Below are positions 12,588 through 25,300 of a stretch of DNA of 64,000 nt, one piece after another (the stretch's first letter is position 1; the number at the start of each line of letters is the position of its first letter). This stretch comes from Ambrosia x helenae. Taxonomy: Eukaryota; Streptophyta; Magnoliopsida; Asterales; Asteraceae. The DNA lies in assembly GCA_030844895.1 (NCBI GenBank), contig CM061233.1, positions 58,429,468 through 58,493,467 of the forward strand, given 5' to 3'. A program made the translations under genes and the position numbers. The notes beneath the pieces were generated by a model. It worked only from the letters and a program-made list of their open reading frames with translations. It searched no databases and had not been told where the DNA came from.

Positions 12588-15254
12588 TCAAAGCTTCTCA
12601 GCTTTTGGAATCAAGAGACCTTCCTTCACAGCCATGCTATCTTCATTTGGTTTGTAGACTTTTGGGGGTTTAGTAGCAGACATGGCAGAATCTTCATCAC
12701 CTTCAAAAGCTTTATCTAGATTACGTTTGAACTCGTTATCCTTAAGCATCTTTGATTGAAGTTCTCCATCTTGCGAGGATGGCGTTTCCATGGCATTAGT
12801 CATGCGAGACATTGGTGTTCCGTTATCACCGGTATATGAAACAGAACCCTACAACATACGAATATTATGAATTGCATGTATTTCTAACATTCATGATTAA
12901 TTATAATCTATAAAGCAAACGTAAAAAATAACCTGTGTTGGAATAGTATTCATTGATGAGAAGTTGGACAGAGCTTGTGATTGAGAGTCCTCGTTAAAAG
13001 GCTGAAATAGATACATTAAGGTGTTAGATTATATGGTTGTTAGTTGATTCAGAAACTTTGCAGTAATGGTTTGAAGGAGGAACCTTTTCAACATCAAATT
13101 TCTTGTCGAGTTGAGATAAAATTGATGGGTCATCTGTCAACTTGGACACTGAATAACTATCATAAATGTTTGACAAATTACCACTCGCTACTAAGATCTT
13201 GAAAGCAAACTTCTTGTTTAGTAAAACCTTTAATTCTTCAGGCATAGCTCCATCATTGGATAACTGTAAAATAAAAGTAAACAGTCACAAAAATTAATTG
13301 AATTGCATTTAAATTGACTTAAAAACAATGGAATTTTTTGCATCATTAATATATCATCAATCGCAAGATACCTCTATGTTATTATCCAGTAATTGAGAGG
13401 CCGTAACATTAAGAAGCTTGACCATTTCACGTTCAAACAGTGTAAGTGAGACTGTACCAGTACAGTCTTGAACGCGAACTGAAAGTCGGATCCTGAAACA
13501 GTTATTCAATTGATATTAAAATAACGAAAATATTAAAAGAAAAAAATATATTAGAACTGTTACCGCCTTGGATTTGAGTAAACAACATCTTTATTGCAGC
13601 TCGGATCTTTGCATTCCAAGACTTGAATTTCGTCAAAACCATCAGAACCATCAGGTTTGTCCTTGAGAATCGTTTTTGTTGTCACCGCCTTGGCACATTT
13701 TTTACAAGCATTGTAATACCAAGACCGTTCATCACGAAAAGCCTTTATGGTACCAAGAACGATAACAAACTTTCTCTGCGTACACACACATATATATAAA
13801 TGTTGAAAAAATTTATCAATGTGATTTTGTTTAAATATAAATGTTGAAAAAATTTATGAAACGTACCTCTTTAATAGCGCCTATTGCGCTAATAGTGCTG
13901 AAAGGAGTACCCGAAAGGTATTCATCAGATGGAGACACCACAATGGGAGAACTCAGCCCAGAATAGGTTAATGATGGTTCAGTAACGGAATTTTCAATAA
14001 AGCTGTCATCAAATTAGGGTTTTGTTAATTAAATAAACTCTATATGTCTAGTAAAAGTGAAATATTTTGTAAGTTAACTAACCTTTTTCTAAAAGAAATG
14101 ATCTCTTCAATATCTGTATTTATGAACAGCCGAGTGACGCTATACAAGTTTGAAAAGTAAAGAATCCCTAAAAAATGAACGAATAATTTATGAAGTTAAA
14201 ACAAAAATCTAAAAATATAGAATCAAATATAAGAAGTTCATTATTTACTTTTAAAAAATGTAGAGATCCATATATCTAGACATAAATATAAGATGTTATG
14301 ATCATACCTCCGAAAAATTTATACTTTGCAAACTGAATTATGATGACCACATTTTTTGCTCCCTTGTTATTATTCTGAAACTCTGCGATTTGGTCAGCAT
14401 ACTCATCAAACATCGTAGCATGAACTACATTGCCGCTGTTGAAAACATATATAAAATTAAATTTAATACATTACATGATTAGTAATATGTAAATGAACAT
14501 AAAGGCTCATACTCTAAATCTTTTAGCTGGAACGTAATTCTATTATCCCCCTTGACATTTCCAGTGGCTTTTTTGTAGTTGCGAGGAAAAGTTTGGATAA
14601 CATAACCAATGACATCTACAAAAAATTTATAATAAAATGATTAAATGATATGAATGATATAAATAAAAAAATAAACAGCAGTTAAAGGACCAACCGACTG
14701 CAACTTTAGGAACACCATCATCCTCATCAGATGTCTCAATGAAAGAATCAAATGGACTAAAATGGAATCCATATTCAGAACCAACAGATCCGTTAAACCT
14801 GGTAACAGTTGTCTTCTCGTTGAAAGTAAGCTTGACACCACTCTCCACATAGTTCCATTTCTGTACTTTATTCTTAACCAGACATGGGTTACGAATAACC
14901 AAGCACTGTTTTTCTTTGAGCAAATGCTCATAAGCTGCACAGATTTTGCCTAAGACAAACCCTTGTACTTTCGTGCCCTGCAATGCAGTGCGTTTAAAAA
15001 AAGTTAGAGTTTATACTTTTATCCCATTTGAACTAACTTTTGCCATGATAGAAAAAAATCATTTGTATGTATCAATACCAAGAAGGATGCACATAACTTA
15101 CATCATCATCCTGCATGATCAAATCATAGCAGTAGACCTTTCTTGGATTGTTGAACATCGGTCTTGACCAGAGCCTCAAAATCCGAACTCTGATTGTGCA
15201 GTCGAGCATGTTAACATTCAAATCCTTTAGCAAAGTAAATGCTACTGGTTCCAT
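12588..15254 (-). CDS. RPA70-like single-strand DNA-binding protein of Helitron 1
   Basis: The 11 exons are 15254-15102, 14977-14695, 14615-14513, 14435-14308, 14167-14083, 14002-13867, 13775-13564, 13492-13372, 13263-13057, 13001-12933 and 12848-12588. All junctions are GT-AG and phase-consistent, and they join to 1758 nt (585 residues) without a stop. Exons 1-2 resemble the first OB-fold. Exons 3-5 (DVIGYVIQTF, ITFQLKDLDG, NVVIIIQFAKYKF) resemble the second. Exons 7-8 resemble the zinc-ribbon OB-fold of RPA1 with CKKC and CKDPSC, then IRLSVRVQDCTGTVSLTLF. The tail is polar. RPA70 proteins coat single-stranded DNA; plant Helitrons often carry one, presumably to protect rolling-circle intermediates. 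The start is the MEPVAFTLL methionine; an upstream in-frame ATG also exists. Confidence 0.85.
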
Positions 15255-16700
15255 TGGAGAAAAGATCTGTGAAACAATGATATATTGATACAATTAGAAT
15301 AAATCAAAAACAAAAACTTGAACAGGGTGAGATGAAAAGTTACATTTGGGTTTTTTCCTTTTGTGTTATTTTGATAGATGTGATGCTTGTGAATCCTAGA
15401 GGCTAATTTATATAGGTGAGGATTGTATTTTATTATGGTAACATTTTAATGTTTTGAAATAAGTTACCTTGTATAGGTATATTTTAAAAGGAAAACCGTA
15501 GATTTGGGTTGACAATAAATGTGATTGAAAGACGGGTCTGTAACATTAGTGTAACATTTTTATGTTTTTAGTTAACTTGTGTTGTTTGGAGATGTTATAA
15601 AAGGAAAACCGTGTAAAGTATCCGAGATTTTGGAAAGCCTATAAATGTGATTGTAATGTGATTTGGAAATCTTATAAAAGGAAAACCCGATATTTGGCTG
15701 GACAATAAATGTGATTGAAAATCATATTTAAATGTGACTGCCCAATTAATGGAAATTAGGCGAGATTTGGAAACAATTTATTGTATTGTGAGTGGCAAAT
15801 TGTGTATTTGGTAAGGATTTATTATATTGTGATTGGGGATTGTATTGTTATACACTTTAGAGTTAAATCAGTGTTGGCCATTTCCAAATTTTAGGTTATT
15901 GTACATTTGCACATAATCTTGCTACTAATATGCTGGTGTTTAAATGAGAATGCAACTTTTAGTAGGTTTGCTAGAGATAAGATTAAGGATTCTAAAATAT
16001 TTATCGACATTAAATGTGAGGAGGTTTTTATGGAGCCGAAATATGGAAAGTTGACTTTTTCTGATATAGGTGTGGAAATTTTTATTAAGGTAACGGTATT
16101 AATGTTTTGATTTGATATTATTTGGATGCATTACTACTAATGATCTGACTTTTTAAAAAAAAAATTAATTTAAGAAAACATCATTTTAGAAAAAACTAAT
16201 GTAATTTAAGAAAACATCATTTTAGAAAAAATTAGTGACAAATTGTTATGACGTGTTTTTCTAAGAAAACTATGGTTTCCACCACGATAAAAGTTTTGAC
16301 AACATGAATAGCATTATCCTGGTTTATCAATAATAATAAAAAAAACACTTAAAAACAATCATCAGATTTGTTTATGAATTTGAAAGCTTACTTATGTTGA
16401 GAGTACTTCTAGGCAACAAAACATTTGATGAGACGAAACTGGCTTCGAGTTATCTACATGTCTGTCAACATCTGCAGCATATTTTGAACAACCTAAGCTC
16501 CTGCTAAATGGCCAACGAAACACGTAGGTTAGGTTAACAGGAACAATGTCAACGAAATGTCACATCTATGATGTCATATATTTCTATCTTACATAAAGAA
16601 AATATAATTGAAAGGAATACAAAGTTAGATTGGTATATTTACATTGCAATGTGGTCGTCGACCTTTGTATTTCAAGAATAAAGTTTAAACGCATACACAC

Positions 16701-16820
16701 CTTCCACAAGGCAAAATTAGCAGGATTTTTTTTTCTTGAATCAGTAGCAATTCGTTCACCTGCTCTATTGTCTTCAAGCTTTCAACCTGATAAACGCCCA
16801 TAATTGGGAAAATAATAATT
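16701..16820 (-). pseudogene. Captured exon fragment of cysteinyl-tRNA synthetase
   Basis: The minus-strand translation reads YFPNYGRLSG, a TGA stop, then KLEDNRAGERIATDSRKKNP and ANFALWK, and runs into the donor site AAG|GTGTGT at 16701. The KLEDNRAGER...NPADFALWK block is characteristic of plant cysteine-tRNA ligases, between the KMSKS-distal part of the catalytic fold and the WHIECS zinc site. The stop replaces the conserved Arg of LSGRKLEDN through a CGA-to-TGA change. No other synthetase exon is visible nearby. The retained splice donor indicates capture at DNA level. Confidence 0.8.
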
Positions 16821-17442
16821 TCATTTAATTAATGAAAAAAAGAAAAAATGACATTAAGCATGGTGCATCGTACTCCCTTTCTGGTATATCTTTGCACAAA
16901 ATCCAACAACTAAAGTATAACCACAAAATATAACAAACATTATTGATCAAAAGGCCAAGTGGCCAAGCCTTCATAAACACGGAAATTATATTCTCCCATG
17001 TGAAAGAAGCAACGTAAAAAAAGGAAATAACTAACATCTTGATTATAAATGATGTAGAAATTGAAATATCTTTATTTGGGTGGAATGTTGTAAAAGTCTT
17101 TCTAAAGGTTCAACATTTCATACTTTTGTATTTACCCTTAAAAATATCATATTTGCAAAATTTTCAGGGAAATTAACACAAAGACAGTTACGTATATGAA
17201 CATGTTTCACCTAATAAGTGAACATTATGCACTGAGATTATCAGCGTAATATGTTATTTTCAAACTCCTAATTTAGTGGAACGGACTAAATTTATAGTGT
17301 TTACCATGAAAGATGAAACACCACACCCAAAAGGCAAGTCAACAAACTTCAAACCTTCAACCAATTTCATCAAGTAAATTGATAATAACAAATAGTAATA
17401 ACAAAACGACACAATTAATCTTCAAATTTGCTCAATACGTAC

Positions 17443-17799
17443 CTTCGAGACAACACAGACTACTACATCATGGTTATTTCGATTCTCACCAAGTGAATTT
17501 GATAAATCGCCAAAAAGTATAGTCACTATCAGCATACGTATTCCATTATCAACAACATCCATGTTACCAACAATCTTCAACACGTAGTCCATGAAATAAG
17601 CAAAAGCAAACAGCTAATAAAATGACAATGTATTGGTATTGCCTAATTTACTTTATGTTATATCAAGCGTTCATGTAGTTTTTCACAGCTCCTGGAAATG
17701 ACTGTCTCACCAACGACGCCAATTCGTTACATTAAACATCATACCTCACGGTTAAATTCTATGATGACTTGCTCTAAATCATACTCAATAAACCTCCAA
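17443..17799 (-). pseudogene. Two coding-like exons, possibly OB-fold related
   Basis: Exon 17799-17745 reads WRFIEYDLEQVIIEFNRE and ends at GAG|GTATGA. Exon 17613-17443 follows a TTAG acceptor, is 57 codons without a stop and ends at AAG|GTACGT. It contains YFMDYVLKIVGNMDVVDN, IRMLIVTILFGDLSNSL and HDVVVCVVSK. The phases match across a 131-nt intron. The second exon has the look of an RPA-type OB-fold (compare DVIGYV...VVIIIQFAK in the neighbouring RPA gene), but I cannot assign it with certainty. It may be a second degraded RPA copy or a captured host gene. Confidence 0.3.
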
Positions 17800-20019
17800 C
17801 TAAGTTAGCAACAAATAACATGTGAACAATTGCAACTCAATTTTCATACACCAATATTTGACACTCTTATGTAAAAGCGGAACAAACACAATTTATTAAA
17901 AAAAAAAAACTAACAAATCTTCATACACAAAAATACGTCACAAACTAACAAATCTTATGTTCCCACTAAATTTATCAACACAAATTTCAGTTTCAAATAT
18001 CATTTGCAAAAGCGGAACAAACACAATTTATTAAAAAAAAAAAACTACAATAAGAGAGTGTACATACCTTCAATTTTCCGCCCCGTAAGGCTACAATGCC
18101 AGTGGCACGCATCTAGACAAGAAGTTGGCTTTGGTATCGACACTCTTGCTGCCAAAACATTCCATTCTCCACCGCCTAAGTAATTGCAATAGAGACTGTA
18201 GAATAATAGTAGAAACTATAAATGCAATTATTTAGTATCTTATTTAAAAAGAGAAATGATAATATGTGTCCCTAGCAAGTGAAGAGAAGATGAATAATGC
18301 TTACACATGGAGGTGAACCACTGCATTCCATCAACCATGCAGAGGCAAGAATACTGCTCCTAGCATACCATCAACCAATGGAGCCGCAATTACCCAGTTT
18401 GCTCAAACTAACAATCACACCGTGTTTACTAAGAAACGGTTCAATTTAAAAATCATATCATGGGATAATTCTTATAGTAAACATAGTAATAACGGATGCA
18501 CGCCCAACATCAGATGTCATAAAAAAAAGGCCTGCAGGAGATAACCTGCATCAGATGTTACACCACATTAATGATAAATAGAAAATACATTATATAAGCA
18601 TTATGGTTGAAAGATTATGCATGCTTTGGCTTACAAACATTTCTTTATTTTTTGACTGATAGGTAGTTTCTTATCTACGAAGTAAGTAAAGCAACCAAAG
18701 GGCAAAGATAGATTTGGGTGGTAGGTCTAATACTTTTATATGCACCAGGTTCTAGCACAACCAATATTTATTACCAATTATTCAATTTTACAAAATAAAA
18801 ATATCAATAAATCCATTACTTTAGCTCTAAAAAGAGATTCGGCTACTTACAGAAAAATCTAAACACATAAAAGGCACTTCACAGCAACAACAAATATAAA
18901 AAGAACATTATAAGAATCAATTTATTTTACATAAACATAAATCAATGAAGAACCGCATCAAGAACAAAAAAAGTCGTTTATGTGAAAAAAATCCCACAGA
19001 TAACAGATTTTGCTTCAAGTTCTTGAAAAATATGTATAGTTTATGCATATATATATATACAATAAAAGTTAGGGCTTTTAACATACCCAGGTCTTCGATC
19101 ATAGATGATAGGGCTATTAAACCAGAAATCTCTCACAATATCACAAACGTGGCTTCACAACCGAGAGGAGATAAAGAGGATTTGCTAAAAAACGCATCAA
19201 GAACAGTTTGGTGATTGAGGAAATGGCAAAAACGAAAGCAAAAATAATTGGGGTAGGGTTTGCATAGGGGAAACGAAGGTGAAGCCAAAAAACGAAAGCA
19301 AAACGGAGGAAAAAATTAAGGAGATAACCGCCCATATTTGCAAGTCGTTTCCAAACAGTCTAATAATTTACAAACCAAATTAAGAAAATTAGTGAAATCA
19401 ACATCCAAGAATATGGAAATAAAATTAATTATCTATTCAATCACTCTAATAAGATGGAAAGAAAACAGGGGAATGGCAGTAACGGCGTAACCCTAATCTG
19501 TGTATAACAGGTTCGCTAGAATCACACAAAAAACATGAAACAACCAAAATTTGCTAGATTATATATTTCAAGAAGTAGCGGTAGGGATCAAAAGAATAAG
19601 GGTATTCCAAACACTGAATTAAAGAGCAAAGAAAACTATGCTTTTGTGCCGAAATCATTGGTAATGGGATTGATTGAATCTGCTTTGGTCGTCTTGTTCC
19701 TCCCATCTGTCTCTTAGTCTTATCGATGACTTGCATCCAAGCCAGTTCCAAAAAAAGAAAAAGAGTTTTCCTCCTCCACTGCAGTCATCATCAATAAAAA
19801 GAAAAAGAGTTTTCAAAATGATTGGATCGGATCGGAGATGGAGATGAATGACGAAGGAAATAAGGAGACGGCGATGGATGAAGATAGGCTGGGGAAAAAT
19901 TAGGGTAAAATGAAATAAGAAAAATTGGGAATGAAAGTGGGTTGTGGGTTATGCCACGTGGCCAGAAAAAAAGAGGGGGAAAATGCAAAGCAAGAGGTTT
20001 AAGAGAGGGACATGTGGCC

Positions 20020-20059
20020 AAAACTATCTTGTTTTATTATATTTTATAGATTTTATAGA
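20020..20059 (-). other. Helitron 1 5' terminus
   Basis: On the minus strand the element starts TCTATAAAATCTATAAAAT after host A, followed by an AT-rich run and GTTTTGGCCACATGTCC. This is the style of plant Helitron 5' ends. Confidence 0.75.
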
Positions 20060-20483
20060 TATCTGCACACATTTGCTTTTTACAAAATACATCAAAATCT
20101 CTTTTACCTTCTCAAGTTCTCATTTTCCAAGACAAATGACTGAATATCTACCTACCTTCACCTTTCTTCTGCCTCATTCCAATTTCAAAACACCATCCAA
20201 CCTGCTTTATATTTTCAGCATCTTCGTTCAAATCAGAAGACTATTAAACCTCATTCTTCTTCAATCGCATGCTATCTTCACAGGTCTATTATATTGATTC
20301 ATTTAATCGCTGTTTTAGGGGGAGGAAAGAAAAAAACAAGCCTACCGGTCTGACCGGCCGATTCAACGAACCACCGAAACAAGAAAATAATCGAATCGGC
20401 CGGTTTTTTGTAATCTTAACGAACTGCGGTGACCGGATCGCTTACCTTGGCGAACCCCGGTTCGACCGGTCGGACCGGCCGGT
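20060..20483. other. Interior of hAT-A between Helitron 1 and hAT-B
   Basis: This is non-coding. The right half is rich in CCGGTCGGACCGGCCGG motifs, matching the ACCGGA-rich termini of hAT-A. I see no gene. Confidence 0.6.
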
Positions 20484-20790
20484 CAGTGGCGGACCCAGGA
20501 ACTTTTTTCATGGGGAGCGAAAATTTATAGTAGTCGTTTTTCTATCGTTGTAAAATAATTTGGTTCCGGTCGAAATCGGGTCGGGTCAGATCAAAAAATA
20601 GTAATCGTTACACTAAATGACTCATAATTCTTGTTTTAAATCATTACTAGGTTAGAGACCCGTGGGTACCCACGGTGCATACCAAAGAAAAATATAAAAA
20701 TATGAAAATAATATTTGTATTATTGAAGTTGTGTGTACATGACGTCAATAAAGATAAGTTAAAAAATGTATCAAAATGTTATAAAATTAT

Positions 20791-22200
20791 TCATAAAGCT
20801 TGAAATACTTCTTTGTACACAATGTTTGATGTTTTGTTCGTCAGTTTGCCATCTTCATCTAGTATAACTATCTTCAGTCTATCTCGACTTTTGACCCTTG
20901 ATAGCGCAACATACAACTGCCCGTGTGGAAAAACAGGATCCTTCAAATACAACCCAACTCTGGATAAGGATTGTCCTTGACTCTTGTTTATTGTCATTGC
21001 GAAAGAAACAGCAAGTGGGAATTGTCTTCTGTTAAATTTAAAAGGAATTCTCTTATCCGAAGGTGATAAAGTAATTCTTGGGATAAACGTTCGCATTCCA
21101 ATATTACTTCCTGAAATGATTCCCCTTCTATTACACGTTTTCCCAGTTTAACAACTTGTAACCTTGTTCCATTAGACAAACCTCTTTTCTGATCAATGTT
21201 TCTAAGTAACATTACCGGGACACCAAATTTTGTTAACCAAACGGTGATTTGGTATTCCAGATAACTTAAGACCATTCAAAATATCAGGAAAAATTAAGCT
21301 TTCATCAACCTTTTCGTTAACATCTTCGGACTGACAAACACTATCTAAACTTAGATACTCAATTTCCTCACCAGGAAACATTGAAAGTAATCTATCATTA
21401 ATTTCTTGAACAACTTCATTCTTCGGTGCCAATATAGCTCGATCTTGAAAATAATGAGGAATGTGGATGTTATCCAAAAGTGACGGATACACAAAGGATA
21501 TCAAATCAGAAACATAATCCGAAGATTGAGAAAAAGTAAGTCCTCAGGTATCTCAATAACATCCTGAACATCACTTATTGTATCCACATTTTCTTCTCCC
21601 ATATCTAAAAGCCAATCTGCAAACTTTTTAGTTTCCTTGACATCAGACTTGCAACTTCCTGAAAGCAACCTCATATTTTTTGTTAATTTTAAAATAACGC
21701 ATTTGTTCCAAATGTATGATGAACTTAAAGAGGCATTAACAATGTCATGCCTAGTTCCATTTGGTACAACCGGCATAATTTGTCTAAAGTCACCCCAAAC
21801 ACGACCTTTCCACCAAATAGCAAATCAGAAGAGTCAACATCATGAACACCAAATACATCTTTTAAACTTCGATCTAGTGCTTCGAAATCATGTTTATGAA
21901 CCATGGGTGCTTCATCCCAGATAATCAAATATGTTTTTTAAGCAGTTGGGCAACATCACTATTTGGTTGCATATAACACATAGAATCTTTAGTTAGGTTT
22001 ATAGGAATACGAAACCTGGAATGTGCTGTCCTACCACCTGTCAATAGCAAAGATGCAATACCACTCGAAGCAACATTCAAAACAATTTTTCTTTTAGATC
22101 TTATGGATGAAGATAGTGTCTTCCATAGGAAAGTTTTACCCGTACCACCGTAACCATAAACAAAAAAAAAACTCCTCCTTTCTTCTCCTCAACAGATTTC
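20791..22200 (-). pseudogene. PIF1-like helicase remnant of Helitron 2
   Basis: The C-terminal stop follows YKEVFQAL at 20791. Going upstream, SRVKSRDRLK, INKSQGQSL, NGTRLQV, FPGEEIEYL, NMRLL, IIWDEAPMVHK and a frameshifted GYGGTGKT are recognisable, in an order collinear with the Helitron 1 helicase. The frame changes several times (around 21080-21150, 21230, 21510, 21750, 21930 and 22150). Upstream of about 22200 all homology stops, so the helicase N-terminus and the whole Rep domain are missing. It cannot encode an active transposase. Confidence 0.85.
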
Positions 22201-22350
22201 ATTACACAGTTATAATGACTTATTAAATATGAGAAATAATAGCACACAGTGCAAAACAACCAAATCCGAAATATCAAAGGGACAATGTTCCTAAATACAT
22301 AAAAAAGAAACAAAAAACCAATATAACTCATAGACCATCTTCATAGGAAA

Positions 22351-25300
22351 CTACTTTTCAGCCTTATCTTTGTCCTTGCTACCACCATTTCCAATCTTAC
22401 CGGGACGCATTGGTGTGCTTTCATCATCAGAAATTACGTCAACCAGTTTACGCTTAACCATATGATACTTTAAACTTATAGAAAACTGTTCACTTTCAAC
22501 ATAAATTTTCTTATCAACAAAGTTATCAGCAATGGACATGGGCGTTTCATTATCGTCTGTTTCTGATTTTGAGTCCTACACCAAAAAGATGTTTGAATCA
22601 GTATTATTACAAAATTATTATTTTTTAAATAGTTACAAACGTATGAATATTAACATCTAAGTAAATGTAAAAGATAAGGATACCTTGGAGACAGACATAT
22701 CATTAGACTTCATTGCTAACATAGATGTGTGAAGAGACTCAGATTCAGTAGGCTGTATATTTAGTTTAAAAAAATATAGAACAATAAATTAGTCGTTTAT
22801 ACATATATAGTTTGTTATTAACGAAATTGGGACCATAAAGTACGTGTCCAACATACAACTTCTTTTTCAGCTCCGAGATAATTGTTGGATCGTCAATGAA
22901 CTTTGTTACACCATAAACATCATATTTATTGTTTAAATTGAAATCAGAAACAAAGATTTTAAAAGCAAGTTCTTTTTCCAACAAAATACTAATTTCTTCT
23001 GGATAGTTAACTGTATCGCCAACCTATTTAAAAGGAGAACCATAAATAATTAATATGAGTACAAAAATTATATTTAAAAAATACTAATAAATAAATTTGC
23101 GCTCTTTTTAAAAAAATAGAAAAATACCGTATTCTCTTCAAGCAATTCAATTGCACTTTTGTCAAGAAGTTTTGAAGTGTCACGATGAAACAATGTAAGT
23201 GAAACAGCACCGTTCACATCTTGGACACGAACCTGAATTTCTTACTGGGACGCATTGGTGTGCTTTCATCATTAGAAATTATGTCAACCAGTTTACGCTT
23301 AACCATATGATACTCGGAACTTATAGAAAACCGTTCACTTTCAACATAAACTTTCTTATCAACAAAGTTATCAGCAATGGACATGGGCGTTTCATTATCG
23401 TCTGTTTCTGATTTTGAGTCCTACACAGAAAAAATGTTTGTATCAGTATTATTACAAAATTATTTTTTTTAAATAGTTACAAATGTATGAATATTAACAT
23501 CTAAGTAAATGTAAAAGATAAGGATACCTTGGAGACAGACATATCATTAGACTACATTGCTAACATAGATGTGTGAAGAGACTCAGATTCAGTAGGCTGT
23601 ATATTTAGTTTAAAAAAAGTATAGAACAATAAATTAGTCGTTTATACATATATAGTTTGTTATTAACGAAATTGGGACCATAAAGTACGTGTCCAACATA
23701 CAACTTCTTTTTCAGCTCCGAGATAATTGTTGGATCGTCGCTGAACTTTATTACACCATAAACATCATATATATTGTTTAAATTGAAGTTAGAAACAAAG
23801 ATTTTAAAAGCAAGTTCTTTTTCCAACAAAATACTGATTTCTTCTGGTAGTTAACTGTATCACCAACCTATTTAAAAGGAGAACCATAAATAATTAATAT
23901 GAGTACAAAAATTATATTTAAAAAATACTAACAAATAAACTTGCGTTCTTTTTAAAAAAAATAGAAAAATACCGTATTCTCTTCAAGCAATTCAGTTGCA
24001 CTTTTGTCAAGAAGTTTTGAAGCGTCACGATGAAACAATGTAAGTGAAACAGCACCGTTCACATCCTGGACACGAACCTGAATTTTAAATCTTGAAAAAC
24101 AAACATGTAAATCATAAATATATATGTATTATACTGAGCAAATACGTATTTAAAAAATTAAAAATATTTAAAAGAAATATGACCTTGGTGTAGGGACGAC
24201 TTGTTTGGCACTGCAATTACCATTCACACACTGGAAAACCTTTTCTTCTTCAAATTGGCCACTTCCTTCGCCAACTTCACGGATTATGTACTCTATACCA
24301 CATTTTTGGGTACATTTGGGACACCCCATGTAGTGCCACCCAAATTCTTTAAATAGATCTTTAATAGTACCCAACAACACCATAGGCTGCTCCTGTATAA
24401 AAAAATTAGAATTCAAGGATCAAAATTCAAATCTTATTACGTTTATTTTATTTTAAAATGACAAACAGATAATAGTTAATTGTAATCATGTACCACGAAT
24501 GCTTATTTTAGGTAATTATAACAGGTAATTTTAAATGTTAAATATTAGTTGTCGGCAAAAAAAACAACTTTAAATTAAGCCTTTATTGGCTTTAAAATTT
24601 TACACTGTAACTATACCGTTGGTAAAAATATATAACGTCAAAGAAAAAAATAAAAATTATTATAGAATTTTTCATTCCTGTAAGATTACACATACCTCTT
24701 GTATTTCCCAAATATCACCAATTTAACTAACAGGAGTGTTGTGAAGAAAATCTTCTTCATCCGAACAGAACATAGACTTGCCATACGGTCGATGAACCAA
24801 TGAAGGATTATCCGCCATTTTCTTACTCAACCTGATTCATAAAAAATAGTTATATGTATTAATTACTGTAAATAGTTGTAAAAAATAACTAACTTTACCT
24901 TTTGTTGTACATGTTAATATTTTCAATATTATTATCATTAATAAACAATCGACTAACACGATCTCCAAAAGAATTAGAAACATACGGTTTGCCTGCATAA
25001 AAAACAATTACTAAAATTAGAATTAAAAGTATTGGGTAAAATAATTAAAGTATTAAAAGTACAGATATTTAATAAATAGTAACAACCGTTATAAAATTTC
25101 AAGCGACCAAATTGAAGAATTATAATAATTTGCTTCTCAATTTGATGCGTAGCAACATATTTAGACATCACGGTTGCATACGTATCCCACAAAGTTATAT
25201 AAATTTTCAAACCCCTTCAAAAAGAAAAAAAAAATATTTTAGTGATACATCGAATTCAATTATAAAATTATTAATTATGTAATAATAAATATAATAAAAA

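Larger units (their letters stand above)
3009..20059 (-). mobile_element. Helitron 1 (17.05 kb, minus strand, Rep-helicase plus RPA)
   Basis: On the minus strand the element begins TCTATAAAATCTATAAAA (20059 leftward) and ends with a hairpin followed by CTAG at 3012-3009. It sits between host A and T, as Helitrons do, without target duplication. It carries, in minus-strand order, captured fragments, an RPA70-like gene and a Rep-helicase gene. The RPA gene looks intact, but the Rep-helicase has several lesions, so the copy is probably not self-mobile now. It lies inside hAT-A. Confidence 0.88.
15255..20059 (-). other. 5' non-coding arm of Helitron 1 with captured fragments
   Basis: From the RPA start to the Helitron 5' end there is no intact gene. 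The arm holds a cysteinyl-tRNA synthetase exon fragment (16701-16820), two spliced-looking exons (17745-17799 and 17443-17613), another coding-like stretch (about 18066-18180), and a direct repeat of AAAAGCGGAACAAACACAAT at about 17874 and 18008. A short duplication of TTAAGAAAACATCATTTTAG lies near 16168 and 16206. Confidence 0.6.
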
